Assembly: GCA_013003215.1 (NCBI GenBank)
Contig: JABDKD010000086.1
Location: 1 to 35,351, forward strand
Reading direction: 5' to 3'
DNA: 35,351 bases
DNA from: Pyrinomonadaceae bacterium
GTDB lineage: Bacteria > Acidobacteriota > Blastocatellia > Pyrinomonadales > Pyrinomonadaceae
Made by a program: the position numbers and the translations under genes. The notes beneath the pieces were generated by a model. It did no database searches, was not told where the DNA came from, and saw only the letters and a program-made list of their open reading frames with translations. Positions 24,939 through 32,896 of this stretch are shown here, piece by piece; position 1 is the stretch's first letter, and every line of letters starts with the position of its first letter.

Positions 24939-25153
24939 GTTCAAGGTTCAAAGTTCAAAGTCCCGGGGCAACAGTTCAACGTTCAAAGTTGAAGGTTCAA
25001 AGTTCAGGATCGATATTTCGAAATGCGAGAATCAAGATTCAAAGCCAAAAGATCTAACTTCAAAGATCGAATTCCCCGATTCCTAAACAAAAAGCCCGGG
25101 ACCAGTTTCTGGTACCCGGACTCAATAAAATTTTGAACTTTGAACTTTGAACC
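24939..25153. repeat. Facing heptad arrays (TTCAAAG / CTTTGAA) around a terminator
   Basis: Several TTCAAAG-type heptads occupy 24939-25006. The opposite orientation, CTTTGAA repeats, occupies 25131-25153. About 125 nt separate the two, including the desaturase terminator. The pair forms an imperfect inverted repeat. The 236-nt gap contains nothing else. Confidence 0.75.
25085..25121 (-). terminator. Rho-independent terminator of the desaturase gene
   Basis: CCGGGACCAG (25096-25105) pairs with CTGGTACCCGG (25109-25119) with one bulge. On the minus strand a U tract (CTTTTTG) follows. It lies about 40 nt past the stop of the desaturase at 25161, inside the heptad-repeat pair. Confidence 0.75.
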
Positions 25154-25160
25154 GCGCAGT

Positions 25161-26021
25161 CTAAGCTGCGCGTTTGAGCGGCTTCACATCTTCCTCGATC
25201 TTGAACTCGTAAACATCTGAGATTACGCCCAGCTTGTCGAGCGCCCAGATCTGAATCCAGTTGAAATCAAACTCGTACCATTTGAGACCGTGTCGCGCTG
25301 AACGCGGGTATGCGTGGTGATTATTGTGCCAGCCTTCGCCCCAACTCAAGAATGCGATCAACCCGTTGTTTCGGGAATCATCACCCGTGTTGAAACGTTG
25401 CGTGCCCCAGAGGTGAGTAGCGGAGTTTACGAGCCATGTCGCATGCCAGCCCCATACGGTTCTAACCGCGATGCCCCACAAAACCATTCCGATTCCGCCA
25501 AATGCGAAGAGGGCAATTCCAACAATCGCTGATGGAACCCAGTAGTACTTGTCGAGTTTGACCAGAAACGGGTTCTTTACAAGGTCGGGTGAATACCGCT
25601 CATGATATTCGGGGTTATGCATCTGCGCGTCTCCCCTGAGTATCCATCCGATATGCGACCAGATAACGCCGCCTCGAGGGCTGTGCGGGTCTTTGTCCGT
25701 CTCGGTGAACGCATGGTGAATCCGGTGCGTGGTGACCCAGGCGAGCGGCCCGGCCTGAACTGCTAATGCTCCGAAAACAGCCAAGGTGTTTTCCACCCAT
25801 CTCGGTGCCTTAAATCCTTTATGAGTAAGAAGCCTGTGATATCCAAGTCCGATTCCAAGACTCCCCGCGATCCACCAGATGACAACTGCGACGAGAAGAT
25901 TCGTCCAGGAAAACATGAAAAGCGCCGGAATAGCCGCAATATGAAAAAGGGCAACTGCGATCGTGGTCGACCAATTGATCTTTTTCTGAGTCGTAAGTTT
26001 AAATTCAACTACGTTATCCAT
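25161..26021 (-). CDS. Acyl-CoA/fatty acid Delta9-type desaturase
   Basis: Membrane di-iron desaturase introducing a cis double bond into acyl chains, 286 residues. All three histidine boxes are seen: HRLLTH (62-67), HRIHH (99-103) and HNNHH (232-236). About four membrane helices flank them (for example around residues 20-50 and 160-190). The C-terminus is short, without a fused cytochrome b5, as in bacterial enzymes. An AAGAGG lies about 7 nt before the ATG. It is a single gene with its own terminator, likely adjusting membrane fluidity. Confidence 0.94.
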   Translation of the reverse strand: MDNVVEFKLTTQKKINWSTTIAVALFHIAAIPALFMFSWTNLLVAVVIWWIAGSLGIGLGYHRLLTHKGFKAPRWVENTLAVFGALAVQAGPLAWVTTHRIHHAFTETDKDPHSPRGGVIWSHIGWILRGDAQMHNPEYHERYSPDLVKNPFLVKLDKYYWVPSAIVGIALFAFGGIGMVLWGIAVRTVWGWHATWLVNSATHLWGTQRFNTGDDSRNNGLIAFLSWGEGWHNNHHAYPRSARHGLKWYEFDFNWIQIWALDKLGVISDVYEFKIEEDVKPLKRAA

Positions 26022-26126
26022 AATACCTCTTAATAATTGGACGGGAATTTAGGGGAATAAGTGTCCAAGATCAAGATTAACAGGAATTTAAGAAGGGAAT
26101 TGTAAGAGTTTTGTAATAGCGAAAAA

Positions 26127-26198
26127 GGGGTGGCGCTTTGCTTAGGGGAGACGCTTCGCTTTGGGGTGGCGCTTTGCTTAGGGGAGACGCTTCGCTTT
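26127..26198. repeat. Perfect 36-nt tandem duplication
   Basis: Bases 26127-26162 and 26163-26198 are identical. The unit carries GGCGCTTTGC and GACGCTTCGC, which resemble each other. It lies in the 441-nt gap between the desaturase start and mqnC. The rest of that gap is low-complexity G/A-rich sequence with GTGTGAAGG-like runs and a hairpin CGGACG-GCT-CGTCCG at 26412-26426. A minus-strand reading frame across it is low-complexity and was not accepted as a gene. Confidence 0.85.
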
Positions 26199-26462
26199 GG
26201 GCATGTCTCAGGCAGACGGAAGCCGTTTTCAAAATCGCTGAATGCGGTGTGGCGGGATAGCCGGAGGGCGGGAAGACGGGAGAGCAATGAGAACCGTCGC
26301 CGGTAGGCGATGGCAATCGGCAGATGGCGGGTAAGCGGGAGTGAAGGTGTGAAGGAGGGAAGGTGTGCAAGAGTGTAGGTGGGAAGGATTGCGTTTGTTA
26401 TTGCCGGCGCACGGACGGCTCGTCCGCCGGGTCGCGAAGCGGCCGAGCAAGCGTTTGAGATT

Positions 26463-27599
26463 CTAATCAGCAAAAGCGACACTCAATTCCTTGAGTCCCA
26501 TCGAGTCGCTCTTGTCACTGATATCGTCTCGGTCGACGTAGTTATAGAGGATGTCGCGTTGCTGGGGCCGAAAACCCGCTTCCCGGATGTGGTAGCGGAG
26601 TTCTGATTCGTTCGCGTCGGTGTCCGCACCGGCGGCAGAGACAACATTCTCCTCGATCATGATCGAACCCATGTCGTCAGCGCCGAAACGCAGAGCGGCC
26701 TGTCCGAGACGGAGCCCCTGCGTAAGCCATGACGACTGGATATGGTCGATATTGTCGAACCAGAGCCGCGATACCGATAACATTTTCAGATATTCGATTC
26801 CTGTCGGCTCCTCGGTGATCTTTCGACCCAAAGCTGTGTTCTCGCGTTGAAATGTCCATGGTATGAATGCCGTAAATCCACCGGTTTCGTCCTGCAGGTC
26901 GCGGACTTTTTGAAGATGGTTAACACGATGCGAAACATCATCGCCGATTCCAAACATCATCGTTGCAGTCGATCTAAGCCCAACTTCGTGAACGGCACGC
27001 ATCACATCCAGCCACTCCTGGGACGTGCATTTTGTAGAAACGCGCTTTCGGACCTCATCATCGAGAATCTCGGCGCCGCCACCGGGCATGGAGTTCAGTC
27101 CGGCATCTTTGAGCCGCTGCATGATCGTAACGTAGTCCAATTGGCTGATCAGCGAGATGTTGTGGATCTCCGGAGGCGAAAAGCAATGGAGTTGAAAGTC
27201 CGGGTATTTTGCATGCAGCGTCGTCAGAAGCTCTTCGTACCACTCGATATTGAAATCGGGATGGAGCCCACCCTGCATCAATACGCCCGTTCCTCCGAGG
27301 GCTATGGTCTCGTCAATCCGTTTACAAATCTCTTCGATCGAGTGAACGTATGTGTCCGGCTTTCCGGGGCGCCGGTAGAACGCGCAGAACGTGCAGACAA
27401 CGTTGCAAACGTTGGTGTAATTGATGTTACGGTCGATGATGTAGGTAACAACGTCCTTTGGGTTCTTTCTCATACGGATCTCGTCCGCGGCCAAACCGAT
27501 TCTTACAAAGTCGTTTGATTCCAAAAGAGTTGCACACTCCGAGGCGTCCATTCGTCCGCCGCCGAGTACCTTGTCCAAGATAGCCTGTATGTCTGACAT
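26463..27599 (-). CDS. mqnC: Cyclic dehypoxanthinyl futalosine synthase (MqnC)
   Basis: Radical SAM enzyme of the futalosine menaquinone pathway, cyclising dehypoxanthine futalosine. The 378 residues contain the 4Fe-4S motif CNVVCTFC (Cys65, Cys69, Cys72) followed by AFYRRPG, which is the MqnC form, then MQGGLHPDFNIEWYEELL and HCFSPPEI. Length is normal. mqnA lies about 940 nt upstream on the same strand with two tiny + strand genes between them. A hairpin at 26412-26426 lies about 40 nt past its stop. Confidence 0.94.
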   Translation of the reverse strand: MSDIQAILDKVLGGGRMDASECATLLESNDFVRIGLAADEIRMRKNPKDVVTYIIDRNINYTNVCNVVCTFCAFYRRPGKPDTYVHSIEEICKRIDETIALGGTGVLMQGGLHPDFNIEWYEELLTTLHAKYPDFQLHCFSPPEIHNISLISQLDYVTIMQRLKDAGLNSMPGGGAEILDDEVRKRVSTKCTSQEWLDVMRAVHEVGLRSTATMMFGIGDDVSHRVNHLQKVRDLQDETGGFTAFIPWTFQRENTALGRKITEEPTGIEYLKMLSVSRLWFDNIDHIQSSWLTQGLRLGQAALRFGADDMGSIMIEENVVSAAGADTDANESELRYHIREAGFRPQQRDILYNYVDRDDISDKSDSMGLKELSVAFAD

Positions 27600-27794
27600 T
27601 ATTCTTATAAATTATCAAAACGCGGGCACAAACGAAACAACAAAAGATGACTTAAACGCTCTGGAAATATCCGGCTATTGAGCCTTTTCTTTAAGTGGAC
27701 CCCCGTCCCCCCTTTGCCGCACCTCACTAAAACTCGTTGATTTTAAATCCAAGCACATATTCAGGCCGAATAATACTTCAATCGCCCTAAAGCC

Positions 27795-27932
27795 ATGAAT
27801 AATTTTCGAAGAACTAACAGGTCACGGACATTGCAGGACGACAACGTCGCCAATAACGGCGGAGTAGGTCTGATCGTATTTGTTGCGGTGGCAATCTGGC
27901 TGCTGCTGTTCCAGTCGAACCTGTTTGGTTAA
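27795..27932 (+). CDS. Putative 45-residue single-span membrane protein
   Basis: Below the usual size cut-off. The translation has a basic N-terminus (MNNFRRTNRSRTLQDDN), a hydrophilic NNGG turn, and one hydrophobic helix (about residues 24-40: VGLIVFVAVAIWLLLFQ). The shape fits a small inner-membrane protein with a cytoplasmic basic head. The Shine-Dalgarno is weak, which lowers confidence. A run of A residues overlaps the stop. The preceding 195 nt (27600-27794) show nothing else. No family is recognised. Confidence 0.5.
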   Translation: MNNFRRTNRSRTLQDDNVANNGGVGLIVFVAVAIWLLLFQSNLFG

Positions 27933-28040
27933 AAAAAAAAAATTAAAAAATTACGCCAAAAATGATTTGGGTGTCGTCTAATAAATGAGCGCGGGAAAAA
28001 GCGCCACGCTCTCTCCAAAAACTTAGAGGAGAAAAAGACG

Positions 28041-28142
28041 ATGCAAGAATCAACAAACAAAGAGTTTTTTAGCGACATATCATTACTCGCATTCATAGCA
28101 CTCAGCGGATATTTTCTGCTTTTTGTTTCAGGACTGTTCTAA
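28041..28142 (+). CDS. Putative 33-residue small membrane protein
   Basis: Below the usual size cut-off but well supported. GAGGAG lies 9 nt before the ATG, the product has a polar N-terminus (MQESTNKEFFSD) and one hydrophobic helix, and a rho-independent terminator follows about 35 nt after the stop. The upstream leader carries a GCGC hairpin (GCGCGGGAAAAAGCGC near 27989). Small single-span proteins of this kind are often accessory subunits of respiratory or transport complexes; no partner can be identified. Confidence 0.7.
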   Translation: MQESTNKEFFSDISLLAFIALSGYFLLFVSGLF

Positions 28143-28177
28143 GCAATTATTCAAAGATAAACCCCTTTTTTGGTAAG

Positions 28178-28209
28178 CCTTCGCAGAGTATCGCGAGGGT
28201 CTTTTTTTT
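28178..28209 (+). terminator. Rho-independent terminator after the 33-residue gene
   Basis: CCTTCGC (28178-28184) pairs with GCGAGGG (28193-28199), including one G-U pair, followed by CTTTTTTTT. It is oriented for the small + strand gene. Confidence 0.75.
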
Positions 28210-28234
28210 GGTAAGCCGCGATCTTTGTTCTGGT

Positions 28235-28275
28235 AGTTCCAAGTTCCAAGTTTCAAGTTCCAAGTTTCAAGTTTA
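28235..28275. repeat. Heptad array (TTCCAAG / TTTCAAG)
   Basis: Five to six 7-nt units of the same kind as at 7466-7513, just after the terminator of the small gene. Confidence 0.8.
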
Positions 28276-28302
28276 GAGTGTCGAGAATAGAAAATCCGGA
28301 AT

Positions 28303-28440
28303 ACCTTTATCGTCGCGTAGCGACAGGAAGAATTTAGCCGTGGGTCAGCGCGAAGCGCGCAGCCCCGGGCGTATTCTGATATAAGGTTTTCCGTCGCGTA
28401 TGCGACGGGCGAAAACCGCCCGCTAACGCCGACGGTACCA
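28303..28440. repeat. REP-like palindrome cluster
   Basis: At least four hairpins stand close together: GTCGC-GTA-GCGAC near 28315, a GCGCGAAGCGCGC run near 28350, CCGTCGC-GTAT-GCGACGG near 28392, and GGGCG-AAAAC-CGCCC. The GCCGTGGG and CCCGGGC words recall the REP units near 33340-33540. It lies in the gap before mqnA's 3' end; no gene was seen there. Confidence 0.7.
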
Positions 28441-28541
28441 ATTGAAATTCTCCGTGACATACCCGCGAGGTCCTGTAGTCTGTCTCCAATCCACTTCACC
28501 CCATTCATCCCTGTCAAAAAGATCTTACTCACGACATCTTT

Positions 28542-29321
28542 TCAACTCTGAACAAACCGAATCGGCCGTGCTTCCTCGATCAGCCCATGCTTTTTGGCCA
28601 GACTGAAGTAGAGCTTCAGACCTTCCTTCATAGACTCATCAGGCCTAAAAGAAATGTTCTCGGTCAAATATTCACGCATTTCATCATCGGCAAGACTGAT
28701 CTCATCCGAATAGTTGGCGATGATCGCATCGAGATGCGTGAGACCTTCGTCCCTTGCTCCGTTGAAATCGATTTCGAGTTCCCGGTTTCCGGTCATCCAC
28801 ATGGCGAATACGAATCCAAAGTCCGTATAACGCTTCCATATCTCGACGAGGTCAAACTTTCGATACTCTTGATCGAGTGTCAGCGCGGGATCTCCTATGA
28901 GAAGGGCACAGTCTGCGGACTCAAGCATCGAGTCGACATCCGGTTCATGATCGATCCATTCCGGATCCCCCGCAAAAAACTCACGAAAAATGATCTTAGT
29001 AAGCGCGACCGAGGTCCTTGAAGAGGTGTCGAGGGCGACCGAACCTATCTGTGACAGATCGTTTCCCTTTGTTACGAGGCATACACTCCGGACCTTTTCA
29101 CGTGCACCGACACAAACATCGGGAACGACGAACAAATCTGGGATCGTCTGATATGCGATAACCGGAACAAGCGCCGCATCAACTCTTCTGCCCGCCAAGA
29201 GAGCGGCGGAACGCGAAGGAGCGTTATCGAGAATCACCTCTGCCGATCCATGACGGGAACCGTAAAGAAATGACCAGATCAGAGGTGCCGTATTTGAATA
29301 GCTTGAGGCTGATATTCTCAC
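28542..29321 (-). CDS. mqnA: Chorismate dehydratase (MqnA)
   Basis: First enzyme of the futalosine menaquinone pathway, converting chorismate to 3-enolpyruvylbenzoate; cytosolic, with a periplasmic-binding-protein-like fold. The 259 residues begin with the family pattern RISASSYSNTAPLIWSF, followed by DNAPSRSAALLAGRRVDAAL and VALDTSSRTSVALTKIIF. The start is a GTG at 29321; the frame is open further upstream through a repeat array, but that extension does not fit. mqnC is encoded downstream on the same strand. The heptad array at 29327-29392 lies directly before the start. Confidence 0.93.
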   Translation of the reverse strand: MRISASSYSNTAPLIWSFLYGSRHGSAEVILDNAPSRSAALLAGRRVDAALVPVIAYQTIPDLFVVPDVCVGAREKVRSVCLVTKGNDLSQIGSVALDTSSRTSVALTKIIFREFFAGDPEWIDHEPDVDSMLESADCALLIGDPALTLDQEYRKFDLVEIWKRYTDFGFVFAMWMTGNRELEIDFNGARDEGLTHLDAIIANYSDEISLADDEMREYLTENISFRPDESMKEGLKLYFSLAKKHGLIEEARPIRFVQS

Positions 29322-29326
29322 CCGGT

Positions 29327-29392
29327 TAGTTTCAAGTTTCTGGTTCCAAGTTTCAAGTCTCCTCAGAAGTGCTCCGAGTTTCGAGTTTCGGG
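29327..29392. repeat. Heptad array (AGTTTCA type) upstream of mqnA
   Basis: 7-nt units AGTTTCA, AGTTTCT, GGTTCCA and AGTTTCA, then AGTTTCG twice, on the + strand. It sits in the 126-nt divergent gap between mqnA and the NSS transporter. Confidence 0.7.
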
Positions 29393-29447
29393 TTCAGATC
29401 TTGTATTTCGAATATGTTGCATTACTGATATGGTTTCTGACTAAGCC

Positions 29448-30755
29448 ATGGAGAAGACAACAGCGAAATATACTTCCCGGGTCGCAGCGGTTCTTACCCT
29501 TGTCGGCGTGGCCGTTGGTCTTGGTAATGTCTGGCGCTTTCCGTACATGATGGGGAAGTACGGCGGAAGCGCGTTTTTTGTCGTCTATCTCCTTTTTATG
29601 CTCCTATTTGCGGTCCCCGCGCTGATGGCGGAGATTGCTTTGGGGCGAGCCGGCGGCGGTGGGATCGTACGGGCATTTCAGAATGCGATTGGAAAGAAGC
29701 CGGGCAAGATCATCGGCATCTTTTTGATGACTTCGCTTTTGATCGCGGCTTCGTACTATGCGGTCGTTGTTGGGAACGTCATATTCACGACTGCGTTTTC
29801 GGTTTACTCCGGATTCACACAGGAAACGATTCCCGTTTTTCAAAGTGGATTGAGTAACGGCTGGCTGCAATACGGAATAACTCTTGGCTTGGTAATCGCT
29901 GCGCTTTTTGTTGTCCAAAGGGGACTAAAAGACGGTATAGAACTCGTCAGCAAGTACTTCGTGCCATTTTTTGGCTTAGCGATAATTTACTTGATCATCA
30001 ACGCGATACTACTTCCAGGCGCTTCGGAACGGCTTGTTGAGTTTTTGAAACCAGACCTCGCTGCGCTGACTGCGGAGCAGGTGTTCGCGGCGCTCGGGCA
30101 GGCGTTCTTCTCGGTGGGACTGGGCGGTACCTTCATGGTTGCGTACGGGAGTTATCTAAATGCGGATACAAAAATTCCTGGGATGGCGGTCGCAACAAGT
30201 CTCGGCGACCTAAGCGCGTCGGTGCTGGCGAGCCTGTTTCTTGTCCCGACGATCCTCGTTGCGGGTCTTGATATCGCTGCCGGGCCGGGACTCATCTTTG
30301 CGACGCTGCCGGAGCTATTCTCGGTAATGCCGATGGGCAGGTTGGTAGGAACCGTCTTTTTGCTGGCCTTGACGGCGATAGCTTTTCTTTCGGTGGTTGC
30401 TGCGTATGAAGTGATCGTGAGCGGGCTGGATGGCGCGGTATTCAAGAAGGCCGGCCGCAGGAAGATCGCACTCGGACTCGGGTGCGCGCTCGTCTGTTTA
30501 ACCTTACCGGTCAGTCTCAAGCCGGATTTGATCGGTACCCTTGACCTGATCTTTGGATCCGGAATGCAGGTGTTTGGAAGTGTACTTGCAGTTGCGGGAA
30601 TAACATGGGGCCTCGGGAAGTCCGCGACGCTCGCTCAGATTTTTGGAGATGAAGAAACGCAGGGCGCCCGCGCTCTCACTTATGTGTGGCTCAAATGGGC
30701 TGTACCCGCCGTGCTATTATCCGTTCTTATCGGCTATATATATTCGGTTTTATGA
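29448..30755 (+). CDS. Sodium-dependent transporter of the NSS (SLC6-like) family
   Basis: An inner-membrane Na+-coupled amino acid symporter, 435 residues with about 11-12 helices. The N-terminal signature SRVAAVLTLVGVAVGLGNVW then RFPYMMGKYGGSAF is the unwound TM1 region that binds Na+ and substrate, and ALMAEIALGR is the TM2 motif. The substrate is not predictable. It ends with a four-base overlap (ATGA) to the oxygenase gene at 30752. A nearby kynurenine-formamidase-like cyclase makes an aromatic amino acid substrate conceivable (weak inference). Confidence 0.93.
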   Translation: MEKTTAKYTSRVAAVLTLVGVAVGLGNVWRFPYMMGKYGGSAFFVVYLLFMLLFAVPALMAEIALGRAGGGGIVRAFQNAIGKKPGKIIGIFLMTSLLIAASYYAVVVGNVIFTTAFSVYSGFTQETIPVFQSGLSNGWLQYGITLGLVIAALFVVQRGLKDGIELVSKYFVPFFGLAIIYLIINAILLPGASERLVEFLKPDLAALTAEQVFAALGQAFFSVGLGGTFMVAYGSYLNADTKIPGMAVATSLGDLSASVLASLFLVPTILVAGLDIAAGPGLIFATLPELFSVMPMGRLVGTVFLLALTAIAFLSVVAAYEVIVSGLDGAVFKKAGRRKIALGLGCALVCLTLPVSLKPDLIGTLDLIFGSGMQVFGSVLAVAGITWGLGKSATLAQIFGDEETQGARALTYVWLKWAVPAVLLSVLIGYIYSVL

Positions 30756-31837
30756 GCTCTGCGGATCAAAAAAAGGAAGAGGGAATCCATGCGAAAAACC
30801 AGGAGTTTCGCAGGTATGACCAGGTCCGAAAAGACCATGAATACAATCTGGTCGAGCATGGAGAAGATGAGCAGTTTGACGACGAATTTGAGATTCGTAC
30901 GTGCGATCTGAGTTTGTTTTTCGAAGGCGGTGAAGCAGGGAAAGCGCGGTTTGCAGAGGAGCTTGGTGAAGCGCTGGAAACGATCGGTTTCGCGATCCTC
31001 TCGAATACGGGTATCGAACCTTCGATCTACAAGAAGGCTGAGACCGCGATCGCAGAACTCTTTGAAAAAACGAGTGTTGAGGAAAGGCTGGAGTTTGAGG
31101 CACAACGGCATGGATCGGTAAACCAGGGCTACTTCCCGATCAAGGAAACGACCCAAATTCATCCCGATTTGGTCGAAGGCTGGGTGTATTGCAGGCGAGC
31201 GTTTGATCTGGATGGCGATGAGGCGTTCGAGCCTCGTGATTTCTGGCTGGTAGCAGAACAAGAACCCATTTTCAGGCATGTTGTAGTTGAGCAAGAGAAG
31301 CTCATACTCCCAGTCATGCAAAGCATCCTTCGATATCTTGATGTGGATGAACATCTTTATGATGAAAGGCTGACCGGGACCAATTTCGGGTTCCGGTTAA
31401 ACTATTATCCGCCGTTGGATATAGATTCAAATGATGCAGCGGCGGGCAGAATGCTCGGTCATGAGGATGTGGACCTCTTCACTTTCTTACCGGCACAAAA
31501 TGTTGAAGGTCTTCAGGTTTATAACCGGGAGAATGGCAAATGGATACGGCTCAATGCCCCTCCCGGGACGATCGTTTTGAACACCGGAGACTACATGCAG
31601 CGGATCACGAACGACCGGCTGCCCTCAACGACGCATCGTGTAAGCAGGCCTTCGGATCCGAAACTGAATTCGTTTGCGAGGATATCGATGCCGATGGCAG
31701 TCTATGTTTGGGAGGATGAGGTCCTCGAAGTATTGCCGGGGCTTGGAGAACCCAAATACGAGCCGATCTCGGCGATAGAGTTTCATACGAGAATTACGAG
31801 CAAGTATTACGGAGATGAGTACGCGGTGAAAGGCTAA
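30752..31837 (+). CDS. 2-Oxoglutarate/Fe(II)-dependent oxygenase, isopenicillin N synthase-like
   Basis: A 361-residue enzyme of the DIOX/IPNS superfamily. The N-terminal DIOX_N-like region has LGEALETIGFAILSNTGIEP. The jelly-roll core has the iron ligands His237 and Asp239 (GHEDVDLFTF) and His295 (STTHRVSRP), and the 2-oxoglutarate-binding pair Arg310 and Ser312 in ARISM, so it should be active. The start at 30752 overlaps the transporter stop (ATGA); the longer frame from 30686 lies inside that gene. Bacterial homologues act on amino acids or small metabolites; the substrate is unknown. Confidence 0.92.
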   Translation: MSSADQKKEEGIHAKNQEFRRYDQVRKDHEYNLVEHGEDEQFDDEFEIRTCDLSLFFEGGEAGKARFAEELGEALETIGFAILSNTGIEPSIYKKAETAIAELFEKTSVEERLEFEAQRHGSVNQGYFPIKETTQIHPDLVEGWVYCRRAFDLDGDEAFEPRDFWLVAEQEPIFRHVVVEQEKLILPVMQSILRYLDVDEHLYDERLTGTNFGFRLNYYPPLDIDSNDAAAGRMLGHEDVDLFTFLPAQNVEGLQVYNRENGKWIRLNAPPGTIVLNTGDYMQRITNDRLPSTTHRVSRPSDPKLNSFARISMPMAVYVWEDEVLEVLPGLGEPKYEPISAIEFHTRITSKYYGDEYAVKG

Positions 31838-31950
31838 TGGACAATGGACAATGGACAATTCCAGAAAATTGAACTGTTTCCCCCTGCGAATCGAAAGGGC
31901 CCTTCGTACTTGAGCCAAATTTATCCATTGTCCATTGTAAATTGTCCATT
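31836..31950. repeat. Facing heptad arrays CAATGGA / TCCATTG
   Basis: AATGGACAATGGACAATGG and its continuation occupy 31836-31860. The reverse-complement form (TCCATTGTCCATTG and more) occupies 31923-31950, with a 62-nt core between. The left array begins at the oxygenase stop codon and the right array ends 25 nt before the cyclase start, so the whole gap is this element. Confidence 0.85.
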
Positions 31951-31974
31951 CTTTTGTGATTGCTACCGAAGCCA

Positions 31975-32619
31975 ATGAGAAACATTTACGACATCACAGT
32001 TCCAATTAGTGAAAAAACACCGGTTTATGAGGGTGATCCTGCGGTTGAGATCGAGTCGAAACTTTCGATGGAAGATGGCGACGCCGCAAACGTCTCGCAG
32101 ATCTGTATGGGGGTTCACACGGGCACCCATGTTGACGCGCCAAACCATTTTATTGTCGGTACCAAAAAGGTCATCGATCTCGATCTTGGAATCCTCATCG
32201 GGGAGTGCCGGGTAATTGAGATTGCAGAAGATGTTATGGCGATCGGACCCGAGCATGTAGCCGGACTTGAGGGAATAAAGCGGGTTCTATTCAAAACCCG
32301 CAACTCCAGTTTTTGGAATGATTTCGACCAGGGATTTCGTAAGGATTTTACCTATATCGAACCCGAAGCGGCCCAGATTCTTACCGAAGGGCATATCAAG
32401 CTCGTCGGAATCGATTATTTATCAGTTGAGGCCTTTGACGCGGAGAAGCCGGAGACCCACATAGCATTCCTGCAGCAGGAAGTGATCATATTGGAAGGAC
32501 TTGACCTAAGTGAAGTGCCCGCGGGTCGATATGAGTTGATCTGTCTGCCACTTAAGATCGCGGGTGGAATGGGCGACGGGTCACCCGCGAGAACTGTGCT
32601 GAGAGAGATCGATCGGTAA
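31975..32619 (+). CDS. Cyclase family protein (kynurenine formamidase-like)
   Basis: A 214-residue metal-dependent hydrolase of the cyclase/KynB superfamily. The signature MGVHTGTHVDAPNHF (HxGTHxDxPxHF) supplies the metal and catalytic residues; other landmarks are ISEKTPVYEGDP near the N-terminus and KLVGIDYLSVEAFD. The ATG at 31975 was chosen over a TTG at 31960. KynB hydrolyses N-formylkynurenine, but many members act on other amides or lactones. Tryptophan catabolism genes were not seen here, so the substrate is open. Confidence 0.9.
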   Translation: MRNIYDITVPISEKTPVYEGDPAVEIESKLSMEDGDAANVSQICMGVHTGTHVDAPNHFIVGTKKVIDLDLGILIGECRVIEIAEDVMAIGPEHVAGLEGIKRVLFKTRNSSFWNDFDQGFRKDFTYIEPEAAQILTEGHIKLVGIDYLSVEAFDAEKPETHIAFLQQEVIILEGLDLSEVPAGRYELICLPLKIAGGMGDGSPARTVLREIDR

Positions 32620-32625
32620 GAGTTT

Positions 32626-32872
32626 CGCCGCGGATCTACGCGGATTATGTGGATCGAAGAAAAGAATAAGGAAATGTGGGCAAGATTCTTTTAGCAACGA
32701 AGTCGTTTTGTTGGCTCCCTTTCCGGAATCCTTCTCGCCGCGGATCTACGCGGATTCCGCGGATTTTGAGAAAGAAGGGAGTTAGAGCGATGCCTGCTCA
32801 TTTCATTTTAGTGACGATTCTGATTTAAAAGTTCTTTTTCTTAGATCCTTTTGATCCGCGTTAATCCGCGGC
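32626..32872. repeat. Repeats of CGCCGCGGATCTACGCGGAT with an inverted copy
   Basis: The same 20-nt sequence occurs at 32626-32645 and 32736-32755. An inverted relative (GATCCGCG-TTAATCCGCGGC) occurs at 32853-32872. Together they fill the 277-nt gap between the cyclase and ATL genes; no gene was seen. Confidence 0.85.
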
Positions 32873-32896
32873 AAGCTTTTTGGGATTTTCAGGAAC

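Noticed and set aside
26030-26482. Minus-strand open frame of about 150 codons in the gap upstream of the desaturase
   Set aside because: It is low-complexity, runs across the 36-nt duplication and the mqnC end, and has no ribosome binding site or family resemblance.
27954-28040. Riboswitch in the leader of the 33-residue gene
   Set aside because: Only one short GC hairpin is seen; no conserved riboswitch core could be recognised.
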